This document shows positions 28,413 to 34,250 of a stretch of DNA of 34,250 nt, one piece after another. How positions within the stretch are numbered: position 1 is the stretch's first letter; each line of letters begins with the position of its first letter. This DNA is from a virus: positions 1-34,250 of the IMG/VR virus record IMGVR_UViG_3300045003_000097, one strand, 5' to 3'. Position numbers and translations under genes: made by a program. The notes under the pieces were generated by a model, which saw only the letters and a program-made list of their open reading frames with translations, made no database searches and was not told where the DNA came from.

Positions 28413-28686
28413 GGGAATCGTCTCCTTTTTCCAATATACCCTCGGCCGCCAGCCGCTCCCTCTCCCCCGGGGCAAAACGATTACCGGCTACCTCCCAGCC
28501 CCCCGCACAGGTCCGGCAGACTCCCCGGGACTTCTCGACCTCCGTAAACAAGGGGGTTCCGCAGGGCTCTGTCTCGACCGTAGTCCTCCGGATATTTTGC
28601 CTCCCCGAACTAAGGTCCAGGCTTCCGTAGGTAATAACTTTGATCCTCTGAACAGTACAATCCTGAAACCTATTCCGTTTTTTCAC
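28399..28686 (-). CDS. small protein with CxxC (95 aa)
   Basis: GTG 28686 in the leader GGAGACGAATCCCGTG. One CRTC pair near residue 57-60 plus C10 and C42 could bind a metal. Basic start, acidic end SREEK. Its final codons GGAGACGATTCCCGTGAA are themselves the leader of the next gene. No family recognised. Confidence 0.55.
   Translation of the reverse strand: MKKRNRFQDCTVQRIKVITYGSLDLSSGRQNIRRTTVETEPCGTPLFTEVEKSRGVCRTCAGGWEVAGNRFAPGERERLAAEGILEKGDDSREEK
28414..28425 (-). promoter_or_regulatory. GGAGACGATTCC leader before GTG 28412
   Basis: Copy of the shared leader, inside the 3' end of the 95-aa gene, with ribosome site GGAG. Confidence 0.55.
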
Positions 28687-28987
28687 GGGATTCGTCTCCT
28701 TTCTTCTTTGCCCACTCGGTATTCCGCTCCTCGATATACTCCTTACCTGCCTGGACCTCCTGCTCCCGAATAAAGGCCAGCAGCCGGTCCTTCATCTCCG
28801 GGGAGGCATACTGGACGAACTGCTGGAACTCGGCGAAGTTTTCGGAAGTCCGGGCGTCGGTCTTGCCGGACCCGCTGAGGATGTCGTCGGCCAGGTTGCG
28901 GAGGTGGGCCTCCAGCCCCAGGGCCACCATCAGCTGCTGGTCCTGCTCCCGCCTCTGCTCCTTCCGGGACTTTACCTTCGCTTTCAT
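28670..28987 (-). CDS. coiled-coil hypothetical protein (105 aa)
   Basis: ATG 28987, overlapping the upstream stop (ATGA), with GGAG upstream. Highly charged and helical (KSRKEQRREQDQQLMVALGL), likely coiled coil in residues 5-40 and 75-100. Ends GDESREKTE, which is encoded by the leader of the next gene. No metal or membrane motif. Confidence 0.6.
   Translation of the reverse strand: MKAKVKSRKEQRREQDQQLMVALGLEAHLRNLADDILSGSGKTDARTSENFAEFQQFVQYASPEMKDRLLAFIREQEVQAGKEYIEERNTEWAKKKGDESREKTE
28688..28699 (-). promoter_or_regulatory. GGAGACGAATCC leader before GTG 28686
   Basis: Copy of the shared leader with one change, inside the 3' end of the 105-aa gene. Confidence 0.5.
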
Positions 28988-29187
28988 CGGTCTTTCTCCT
29001 CATTCATCACGTCCAGGACCTCGACCCGGCCGTACTCGCAGCCGGAGAACTGCTTCTCTACCCAGCCGGCCGCCTGCTTCTCGCTCATGGTCCGGTCCGA
29101 GCACTCCTTCGTGATCCGGAGGATAACCCGGTGGGTCACAACCTTGTTCTGCTTCCTCCGGCTCGCCTGGTACTTACTCCCCGGCAC
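28984..29187 (-). CDS. small hypothetical protein (67 aa)
   Basis: GTG 29187 with AAGGA about 11 bases upstream. The beta strand VVTHRVILRITKE followed by MSEKQAAGWVEKQF and GRVEVLDVMNEEK suggests a small alpha/beta fold. Coupled to the next gene by ATGA. Confidence 0.55.
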   Translation of the reverse strand: MPGSKYQASRRKQNKVVTHRVILRITKECSDRTMSEKQAAGWVEKQFSGCEYGRVEVLDVMNEEKDR

Positions 29188-29190
29188 GTC

Positions 29191-29454
29191 TCACCCATCC
29201 TTTCCCCACAGTTTTTCCAGTTCGACCACCCTCTCCAGGAGCCGGGTATCCCCACGTTTCTCGGCTCCCTTCCTCATTTCCCCCAAGATAACTAGGCGAA
29301 GCCTCCTGGCCTCCTCCGGGGCCGGGGGGTTCTCCCGGCCGGCCCGGAGGATTTCATCCACCTCCCCGCTCACGTCCCGGGTCATGTTCCAGGCGTGGAC
29401 CAGCACGACCTCAAACGCCTCCCGGTCCTCCGGGCCCCGCTCCGGTCCGCTCAT
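29191..29454 (-). CDS. small helical hypothetical protein (87 aa)
   Basis: ATG 29454 overlaps the upstream stop (ATGA) and is preceded by GGAGG. All-helical (REAFEVVLVHAWNMTRD, then LLERVVELEKLWGKDG). No known motif. Confidence 0.55.
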   Translation of the reverse strand: MSGPERGPEDREAFEVVLVHAWNMTRDVSGEVDEILRAGRENPPAPEEARRLRLVILGEMRKGAEKRGDTRLLERVVELEKLWGKDG

Positions 29455-29780
29455 AGGACGTCCTCCTGTACCGGGCGAGGTTTGATCCTGGGCAGGACGA
29501 TCCGGTATCGTTTGGCCAGGTCTTTGGAAGCCGCGTTCCAGTGGTCCCAGCACTCACGGGGGAACTCCCGGTGGAGCCGGACGAACAGCCGGAGGCTGGC
29601 CACGGCCAGGTCTTCATCTAGCTCATCCAGGGGAATGCCCTGCTCAGAGCACCACCTCCGGACCTCCCCCCGGCCGACCCGGTAGGAGGCGTTCACCTCA
29701 TCCACCCGGGTGGCCGGGGTCCGCTCCCGGAACCGCCTCTCGACCTCGTCCACTACCAGCTTGATCTGGTCCGGGGTCAT
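29451..29780 (-). CDS. helical hypothetical protein (109 aa)
   Basis: ATG 29780 overlaps the upstream stop (ATGA). IKLVVDEVERRFRER, SYRVGRGEVRRWCSEQGIP and FPRECWDHWNAASKDLAKRY suggest a helical, possibly helix-turn-helix protein with basic surfaces. Not assigned. Confidence 0.55.
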   Translation of the reverse strand: MTPDQIKLVVDEVERRFRERTPATRVDEVNASYRVGRGEVRRWCSEQGIPLDELDEDLAVASLRLFVRLHREFPRECWDHWNAASKDLAKRYRIVLPRIKPRPVQEDVL

Positions 29781-29992
29781 GACAGACCTCCCCGCAGACG
29801 GGCATTATACTTCTCCCCCTGGATGCGGAACCTCCCGGCCGTATCTAGCTCCTTGAAGGAGGCCACCAGCCGGGCAGGGTCCGTCCCCCGCTCCCACTCC
29901 CGGAACAGCTGGTCCCCGGAGGGGACCAGGTAGCCGACTCCCTCCCTCCTGGCCAGTCGGATCACAGACACCTTGAACGCTGCAAATTCCAT
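29777..29992 (-). CDS. small hypothetical protein (71 aa)
   Basis: ATG 29992 preceded by GGGGG. MEFAAFKVSVIRLARREGV and LFREWERGTDPARLVASFKEL are helical. A longer in-frame reading upstream is a shadow of the 238-aa gene. Confidence 0.55.
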   Translation of the reverse strand: MEFAAFKVSVIRLARREGVGYLVPSGDQLFREWERGTDPARLVASFKELDTAGRFRIQGEKYNARLRGGLS

Positions 29993-30009
29993 GGTAGGTC
30001 CCCCTTCCC

Positions 30010-30726
30010 CTAGTCGTTGAACACTTCCACCTTCCGGCCGTTCCGGTAGCCGGTCCAGTGGGTGATCTCGCCCTCCCGGTCCCGGACCGGGGTCAGGCCG
30101 GCGACGCTCAGGCCGTCCGAGACGAACCCGGACTCGTCCCGGGCCTCCAGCTCGGCTACGGCCGCGTCCACTAGCCCCTTCTCCCCGGAGGCAATCCCCC
30201 CCTCGGAGGTGAAGCGGATGCCGGCCTTCTCGCAGGCTTCCCGGAGGTCCGCATCTCCCGGGGCCGTTTCCTTCCGGACCGGCCGGGGGGTCAGCCCCAT
30301 AATCTCGGCACACTCCGGGCCGATACCTAGCTCGATACTGTCCGGCCGGGTCAGGAGCCGGCCGCACCGGCAGCAGCGACCCGCGTGGTGGACCCGGTAG
30401 CCGGACCGCTCGTAGGCCTCGTGGTCGTCGGCCCAGATCCGGGCCAGGACGCGGTTGAGTAGCCGGAAGGACACGGCCCGGGGGTCCACCTGGCTCTTGG
30501 CCGTGGGGGTGACCTGGCCCGTGTAGGGGTCCAGCTTGCCCAGGTAGGAGTAGTCGGAGGTGTTGTCGGGGCCGGCCAGGAGCCGGGCGAAGAAGGCCTC
30601 CGGATAGCGGCCGTTGGCCTCCACCCGGACCACCCGGTAGGTCAGGTGGGGATGGGTGCAGCCCGGTGGGCACTCGACCGTGAAGAAGGCGTCTCCAGCC
30701 AGGATAAAAGTCTTGGACATCTTCAT
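30010..30726 (-). CDS. DUF6011-like zinc-binding phage protein (238 aa)
   Basis: ATG 30726 in the leader GGAGACGAGTCCCATG. RCCRCGRLLTRPDSIELGIGPEC (about residues 117-139, outline) resembles the DUF6011 zinc motif: CxxCGRxLxxPxSxxxGxGPxC. An N-terminal CPPGCTHPHLTYRVVRV segment (19-35) adds another possible metal site. Residues 60-105 are a conserved-looking DPRAVSFRLLNRVLARIW region and the C-terminus is beta-rich. Function of such proteins is unknown; several phage examples are long fusions of this motif to other modules. Confidence 0.65.
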   Translation of the reverse strand: MKMSKTFILAGDAFFTVECPPGCTHPHLTYRVVRVEANGRYPEAFFARLLAGPDNTSDYSYLGKLDPYTGQVTPTAKSQVDPRAVSFRLLNRVLARIWADDHEAYERSGYRVHHAGRCCRCGRLLTRPDSIELGIGPECAEIMGLTPRPVRKETAPGDADLREACEKAGIRFTSEGGIASGEKGLVDAAVAELEARDESGFVSDGLSVAGLTPVRDREGEITHWTGYRNGRKVEVFND

Positions 30727-30763
30727 GGGACTCGTCTCCAAAAGGACCGGGGAAGTCATCTCC
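30727..30763 (-). promoter_or_regulatory. double GGAGAYGA-TCC leader before the 238-aa gene
   Basis: GGAGATGACTTCC (30751-30763) and GGAGACGAGTCC (30728-30739) 24 bases apart, GGA to GGA, the same layout as before the 486-aa gene. The second holds the ribosome site of ATG 30726. Confidence 0.6.
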
Positions 30764-30818
30764 TCTATCATGGATACGGAAGCCGGGGGCAATTATTTAC
30801 AAATTTCGGAAAAATTTC

Positions 30819-31283
30819 CTACCAGGTCCAGTGGGTCCGGCCGGCCGCCCGGTGCAGCTGGCCCTGGGCTCGCCGGGAGGAGATCCGGTCCCGGATGGCC
30901 GAAGCGTCCTCCATCCCCTTCTTCCACAGGTCCACGTACCGGCTCAAACGGTCCAGGTTGTCTCCCGAGAGGTAGACCTCGACCTCCTTGGTCACGTGGG
31001 GGCCCCGGCCGACCGTGTAGACCTTACCGTCAGCCACCCCGATGCCGTAGGTCCGGGCCGTGGTGCCGGCCGCGGCCTTCCGGGAGGGGTTGGAGATGTG
31101 CAAGGTGCACAGGACCCAGCCCAGGTCCCGGACCCGGTAGAAGGTTAAAGAGTAGAGGTCCTCCAGGCCCAGCTCCTTCCGCCTCTCCCAGGGGAGGCCG
31201 CGGCCGGGCTCGGGGTACTTCAGGTCCTCCGGCTCCACGTCCGGGGGCAGTTCGGTCATCTGAACAGGTTTCTTCGTCGCCAT
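30819..31283 (-). CDS. hypothetical protein (154 aa)
   Basis: ATG 31283 in the leader GGAGACGATTTCCC. N-terminus acidic and proline-rich; middle beta-rich (GWVLCTLHISNPS, YGIGVADGKVYTVGRG), then a helix DRLSRYVDLWKKGMEDA and a basic, Gln/His-rich end. No recognised family. Confidence 0.6.
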   Translation of the reverse strand: MATKKPVQMTELPPDVEPEDLKYPEPGRGLPWERRKELGLEDLYSLTFYRVRDLGWVLCTLHISNPSRKAAAGTTARTYGIGVADGKVYTVGRGPHVTKEVEVYLSGDNLDRLSRYVDLWKKGMEDASAIRDRISSRRAQGQLHRAAGRTHWTW

Positions 31284-31284
31284 G

Positions 31285-31297
31285 GGAAATCGTCTCC
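31285..31297 (-). promoter_or_regulatory. GGAGACGATTTCC leader before ATG 31283
   Basis: Single copy of the shared leader with one extra T. Confidence 0.5.
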
Positions 31298-31321
31298 AGA
31301 AAAGGGAACGGGTAGGAGTAG

Positions 31322-31498
31322 TTACTCTGTAGCCGCCTGGACAGTGATTTGGTTGAAGGGGTACTTCTCCCTCATGGCCCGGATGAATTTATCACAGGCG
31401 TCCTGCTGGTCGTAGCCGTTGGCCTCGATACCGTGGTCCGGGCTGTAGACGGTAACGGAACCGTCCGGCTCCTCACGACTAAATACGTTCTCCTTCAT
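31322..31498 (-). CDS. small hypothetical protein (58 aa)
   Basis: ATG 31498 in the leader GGAGATGATTCCG. VTVYSPDHGIEANGYDQQDACDKFIRAM is compatible with a small double-stranded beta/alpha fold. First gene after the promoter at 31554-31582. Confidence 0.6.
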   Translation of the reverse strand: MKENVFSREEPDGSVTVYSPDHGIEANGYDQQDACDKFIRAMREKYPFNQITVQAATE

Positions 31499-31499
31499 C

Positions 31500-31511
31500 G
31501 GAATCATCTCC
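31500..31511 (-). promoter_or_regulatory. GGAGATGATTCC leader before ATG 31498
   Basis: Single copy of the shared leader. A GGAGG/CCTCC hairpin lies just upstream in the 5' leader. Confidence 0.55.
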
Positions 31512-31553
31512 TGAGAAAAGGTTCGCCGGAGGGTCTTTTGCCTCCCCCTATCC

Positions 31554-31582
31554 GTTATACGGAAGTCCCCGGGAAAAGTAAA
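31554..31582 (-). promoter_or_regulatory. sigma70-like promoter for the 31.5-28 kb genes
   Basis: TTTACT (31577-31582, 4/6), 17-base spacer, TATAAC (31554-31559, 5/6), directly after the stop of the ABA-sandwich gene and about 55 bases before ATG 31498. Confidence 0.6.
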
Positions 31583-32029
31583 CTACCTTTTCCGAATTAT
31601 TCGGGAAATCTCTCCCGGCTTCCACCCCTCCAGGGAGGCCAGGAGCAGGGCCCGGCAGAAGGCGTGGGGGCCGGACTCTCCCGGGACGGGGGGGACCGAC
31701 CCCTCCCCCTGGTTCCCCGGGCCCCAGAGGAGGCCACAGTACCAGCCGTGGTAGTTGGAGCCGGATAGCCTCAGCTTTCCATACTCCGTAGACTCTACCC
31801 ACTCCTCCACGGCCTTCCCGGCATCCTCCCAGGACGTTGAGTAATAAGGGACGATCTCCCGGACCTCCTCCAGTCCGGTAGGATACCCCTCCCACTCCAC
31901 CAGGGGAGGCAAATCCGGGGAGCCGGAGCGGACGGTAACTTCGCAGAAGCCGGTCCAGCCCAGGACCCGGGCCACCTCCACGTCCAGCTCCCGGCCGGGC
32001 TCCAGCTTCAAGACGGTCTGCCGGTCCAT
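31583..32029 (-). CDS. phage ABA-sandwich (DUF2591-like) protein (148 aa)
   Basis: ATG 32029. ELDVEVARVLGW at 14-25, VPYYSTSWEDAGKAVEEW near 79-96 and a C-terminal GPHAFCRALLLASLEGW match the common phage family often named phage ABA sandwich domain or DUF2591. Widespread in small accessory regions; no known biochemical activity. Confidence 0.7.
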   Translation of the reverse strand: MDRQTVLKLEPGRELDVEVARVLGWTGFCEVTVRSGSPDLPPLVEWEGYPTGLEEVREIVPYYSTSWEDAGKAVEEWVESTEYGKLRLSGSNYHGWYCGLLWGPGNQGEGSVPPVPGESGPHAFCRALLLASLEGWKPGEISRIIRKR

Positions 32030-32033
32030 GTTC

Positions 32034-32366
32034 TTACTCCCTGGAAAGGTGCCGGACCAGCTCCAGGAGGCAGGCCCGGACGTGCTCCGGCTCCGGCCTT
32101 GGGGTAGTCACCAGGGCGGCCAGGGCCGGCCACCTCCGGAGGAGCGGGTGGTTCGGAGGGTCGAGCAGGGAGGGCTCTCCGGGCTCCCGGGCCGTCGGGT
32201 GGACAGCCCGGACGGCCTCTACTTTCAAGTCCTTCCGGAGCCGGTCCGCCTCCTCGACGCTACGGAGCAGCTGCCTGGACAGGAGCCTCAGCCGGTCATC
32301 CGGGTCGGCCCAGGGCTCGTCCAGGAGCTTGTGGGCCAGCCGGACTGCCTCCTCCCTCTCGGTCAT
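32034..32366 (-). CDS. helical hypothetical protein (110 aa)
   Basis: ATG 32366 overlaps the previous stop (ATGA) and has GGAGGACGA upstream. EEAVRLAHKLLDEPWADPDDRL and ADRLRKDLKVEAVRA are helical; no metal motif. Resembles small phage proteins with an LLDEPWADPD core, function unknown. Confidence 0.6.
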   Translation of the reverse strand: MTEREEAVRLAHKLLDEPWADPDDRLRLLSRQLLRSVEEADRLRKDLKVEAVRAVHPTAREPGEPSLLDPPNHPLLRRWPALAALVTTPRPEPEHVRACLLELVRHLSRE

Positions 32367-32518
32367 TCGTCCTCCCTCCAATCCCCCTCCTCGGGGCAGT
32401 CCTCCTGTACCACAGCCACCGAGTAGGCCACACAACCCGGGCAGGGGCCGATGCCGATAGGGCAGTTACAGGTCTCACACCAGTCGGTCCAGCAACCCTC
32501 CTCCTCGAACTCGTCCAT
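32363..32518 (-). CDS. Cys-rich small protein (51 aa)
   Basis: ATG 32518 with GAGGGAAGACC upstream. CETCNC, CPGC and further cysteines (eight in 51 residues) suggest zinc or Fe-S binding. Acidic at both ends. Co-translated with the next gene (ATGA). Confidence 0.65.
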   Translation of the reverse strand: MDEFEEEGCWTDWCETCNCPIGIGPCPGCVAYSVAVVQEDCPEEGDWREDE

Positions 32519-32531
32519 GGTCTTCCCTCTC

Positions 32532-32816
32532 TCAGTTTGCCATTCGGATCTTCCGCCTCAGTTGGTTCACCCGCCTCGGGTTCTGCATGGTAATGACCTC
32601 GACCCAGCTGTACAGGCCGAGCCAGTCGGCGACGCCGTTGCCGGCCGCGTAGATCTTCTCCCTGGTTAATTTCGTCCCGTAGTGTGACCACGCTACGGCC
32701 AGGATGATTCACGGGGAGCCGTCGTCCCGGACTATCCCCTGCCGGCTGTCCAGGACGGCCCTCCTGGCAGCCCTCTTGTCGGCGACGGTGAGCCTGATCG
32801 TTGCCCCGCGCTTCAT
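32532..32816 (-). pseudogene. small gene interrupted by an in-frame TGA (35 + 58 codons)
   Basis: ATG 32816 with GGAGG nearby opens a basic helical segment (KRGATIRLTVADKRAARRAV), then TGA at 32711-32709, and the same frame continues (IILAVAWSHYGTKL through YSWVEVITMQNPRR) to a stop at 32532. The second half has no good start of its own. Base composition does not change at the TGA, so the whole 93 aa was probably one protein. Either nonsense mutation, sequencing error or readthrough. Confidence 0.5.
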
Positions 32817-32828
32817 GTGGATTCCTCC

Positions 32829-33113
32829 TCATTGGTACTTCCGGATAACCTTGTAAACTCCCTCTATCTCTGGCCCCAGCCACCGGGCCTCTACCCAGTC
32901 CCTTACCCGGGCGATGGCCGAATGAGGCTCCTCAGCGGCAGCCAGTTCGACTACCTCTGCCGCCAGGAGGCTGTTTACTTCCGGGAGGTCGAGCAGGGCC
33001 GGTAGGACCTCGTGGCAGAACCGGAGGACCGTATAGGACCTGTAGGCCGCGTGCATCCGGACCTCGATCTTCTCCGCCAGCCGACCGGCAAAGTCATCTC
33101 TTACCCTACTCAC
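32829..33113 (-). CDS. helical hypothetical protein (94 aa)
   Basis: GTG 33113 with AGGAGAGAT upstream. Helical, with DDFAGRLAEKIEVRMHAAY and LLAAEVVELAAAEEP. Resembles other small members of the same operon in length and style. Not recognised. Confidence 0.6.
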   Translation of the reverse strand: MSRVRDDFAGRLAEKIEVRMHAAYRSYTVLRFCHEVLPALLDLPEVNSLLAAEVVELAAAEEPHSAIARVRDWVEARWLGPEIEGVYKVIRKYQ

Positions 33114-33114
33114 G

Positions 33115-33375
33115 TTATCTCTCCTGCCACTCGTCCCTCAGCTTGCACAGGGCGTCCCGGAGCAGGCCCTTCTCGGCCCCGGCGTCCCCCGGCACGGCCT
33201 CCAGGGCGCTCCAGGCCCGGACCAGGTACTCGGCCGCCTCCCGGGGCAGGGTCTCCTTGAAGGTCTCCGTGAACCGCCTCAGGGCCATGGCCCCGGTCAG
33301 GCCCAGGTAGCACGCGATGCCCGGTAACTGCCGGTCGATCTCGGCAGCCAGATCCTTACCAGTTTTACCTTTCAT
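33115..33375 (-). CDS. helical hypothetical protein (86 aa)
   Basis: ATG 33375 overlaps the upstream stop (ATGA). GIACYLGLTGAMALRRFTETF and EAAEYLVRAWSALEAV suggest an amphipathic helical protein; no signal or membrane span long enough. Confidence 0.55.
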   Translation of the reverse strand: MKGKTGKDLAAEIDRQLPGIACYLGLTGAMALRRFTETFKETLPREAAEYLVRAWSALEAVPGDAGAEKGLLRDALCKLRDEWQER

Positions 33376-33779
33376 GGGGAACTACCGGGGTCCCGGGTAT
33401 CCTCCATTACCTGCTCGATCCGGTCAGCCAGCTCCTCCTGCTTCCCGGGAGCCATGGGAGGGGAGACGTTCTTATGCCTCAAAATGGCGAAACAAGGTCT
33501 CAGAACGGCCCGGAGCGAGGCTGTTTTCCTCCGTTCCTTCAGTAGCTCCCCGGCCAGATCAATCTGTCTGGAATCGTCCCAGTCCCGGCCATACCATTCC
33601 TCCCTGGCCCTTACGGCCAGATTCCAGGCATTCAAAACCTGTAGCAAGAACTCGGCCAGGATGAAGTCCGGGGTATTACTACCGTTCTCCTGGTCGTAGG
33701 CGTTGAGCAGGTTCTCCAGGGCCTTCGCGAACGAGGGCCGAACCTCCGGCCATTTTTCCTTCTCCGAAACGTCCCCCAT
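33372..33779 (-). CDS. helical hypothetical protein (135 aa)
   Basis: ATG 33779 chosen over an upstream in-frame ATG because GGAGGG precedes it. Asp/Glu-rich start, long helices (SFAKALENLLNAYDQE, FLLQVLNAWNLAVRAREEWY), and a polar end. Not recognised. Confidence 0.6.
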   Translation of the reverse strand: MGDVSEKEKWPEVRPSFAKALENLLNAYDQENGSNTPDFILAEFLLQVLNAWNLAVRAREEWYGRDWDDSRQIDLAGELLKERRKTASLRAVLRPCFAILRHKNVSPPMAPGKQEELADRIEQVMEDTRDPGSSP

Positions 33780-33795
33780 ATTTTCCCTCCTCCCC

Positions 33796-34250
33796 TCAAA
33801 CATGAGCATACCGGAACTCCCCCGCCACCAGCTTCCACGCGTCCCCTCCCGGCTCCCCGGTTCCTCTTACCTCCTCCAGGAAGGGGGCCAGGGCCGCCGC
33901 CACCTGCCCGGTCCGGAAGCCCCCCTCCAGGACCACCAGGGGGGGCCGCCCCGGCTTCCCGGAGACCTTCTCCTCCCAGGGTCCCTCTCCCGTCCCGAAC
34001 CACCAGGAGCAGCCCCGGTGCCTGGCCAGCAGGGTCAGGAGCCAGGGCCGGGCCACCACCTCCCTCCGGCCCCCTCCCTCCAGGAGGAAGCGGGGAGGGT
34101 GCCCGCGATCCAGCCACCGGGCCGAGACCACGGGGCCGGCCAGGGTCTTCGGGAAGTAGTCGGTGAGCCGGAAGGGTTCCTCGGCCTCCCACAGGGGGTT
34201 ATGGGCCACCAGGTCCCGGACCACGGCCGCCTCGTGGGGCTGGAGCCGGG
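33796..34250 (-). CDS. hypothetical protein, 5' end cut by window edge
   Basis: The frame is open to the right edge with no start needed (LQPHEAAVVRDLVAHNPLW). ARWLDRGHPPRFLLEGGG and LVVLEGGFRTGQVAAALAPFL suggest an alpha/beta domain with glycine loops. No confident family. Confidence 0.5.
   Translation of the reverse strand, partial: RLQPHEAAVVRDLVAHNPLWEAEEPFRLTDYFPKTLAGPVVSARWLDRGHPPRFLLEGGGRREVVARPWLLTLLARHRGCSWWFGTGEGPWEEKVSGKPGRPPLVVLEGGFRTGQVAAALAPFLEEVRGTGEPGGDAWKLVAGEFRYAHV

Noticed and set aside
29993-30673. Extending the 71-aa gene upstream to 30673
   Set aside because: Added residues are a Gly/Pro/Arg-rich shadow of the DUF6011-like gene.
11341-32816. Alternative genetic code with TAG or TGA as sense codons
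   Set aside because: TAG and TGA both end many well-supported genes here, including overlapping ATGA junctions.
1-34250. CRISPR array or insertion sequence
   Set aside because: No regularly spaced repeats and no transposase; the only mobile gene seen is the HNH endonuclease.

Overview
The window reads as part of a double-stranded DNA tailed-phage (or phage-derived) genome with a GC-rich bacterial host. Every convincing gene lies on the minus strand. Genes are short and packed, many joined by ATGA or GTGA stop/start overlaps and preceded by strong GGAGG-type ribosome binding sites. No plus-strand ORF looks real. Phage hallmarks are a RecA/UvsX-like recombinase, a gp32-like ssDNA-binding protein, a family A DNA polymerase, a clamp and clamp loader, ThyX, a SNF2-type helicase and dozens of small phage-type proteins. 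CsrA and sigma70-like promoters point to a bacterial host; the species cannot be told. No virion structural or packaging genes are seen.

Layout, read leftward in the direction of transcription. 34.25-28.0 kb: about twenty small unknown genes, several sharing a repeated leader, GGAGA(C/T)GATTCC, just before the start codon. 27.9-21.1 kb: a probable DNA-modification block with a two-part protein, an FkbM-type methyltransferase, CsrA, a UDG-superfamily protein and three tandem paralogous glycosyltransferases of the TET-associated (TAGT) type. 21.1-19.9 kb: sliding clamp, then a branched terminator. 19.8-15.5 kb: zinc-ribbon proteins, a uracil-DNA glycosylase fused to a 3'-5' exonuclease, small proteins, DUF1643 and ThyX. 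15.5-11.6 kb: exonuclease-less family A polymerase, SNF2-like helicase and an amino-group DNA methyltransferase. 11.6-8.3 kb: zinc ribbons, a nucleotidyltransferase, a PP-loop (PAPS reductase-like) enzyme, the clamp loader and a clear terminator. 8.3-7.87 kb: a structured non-coding region, possibly an ncRNA or origin. 7.8-5.8 kb: coiled-coil proteins, a Mom-like DNA modification protein with a tRNA-like sequence in its 5' end, and a small membrane protein. 5.7-3.5 kb: ssDNA-binding protein interrupted by an HNH homing endonuclease, with the displaced original 5' end still visible. 3.4-0 kb: a possible ParB/DGQHR-like protein, the RecA-like recombinase and a second PP-loop enzyme cut by the window edge.

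Replication and recombination parts form a nearly complete set: polymerase, separate proofreading exonuclease, clamp, loader, SSB, RecA and a possible mediator. Around them sit several likely DNA-modifying activities: three TAGT glycosyltransferases, a Mom-like protein, a base methyltransferase, two PP-loop enzymes and two UDG-superfamily proteins. The most interesting points are the ssb/HNH insertion scar, the TAGT triplet, the split polymerase/exonuclease with UDG fusion, and the repeated leader beside a phage-encoded CsrA. All functions come from motif reading by eye; no database search was run.
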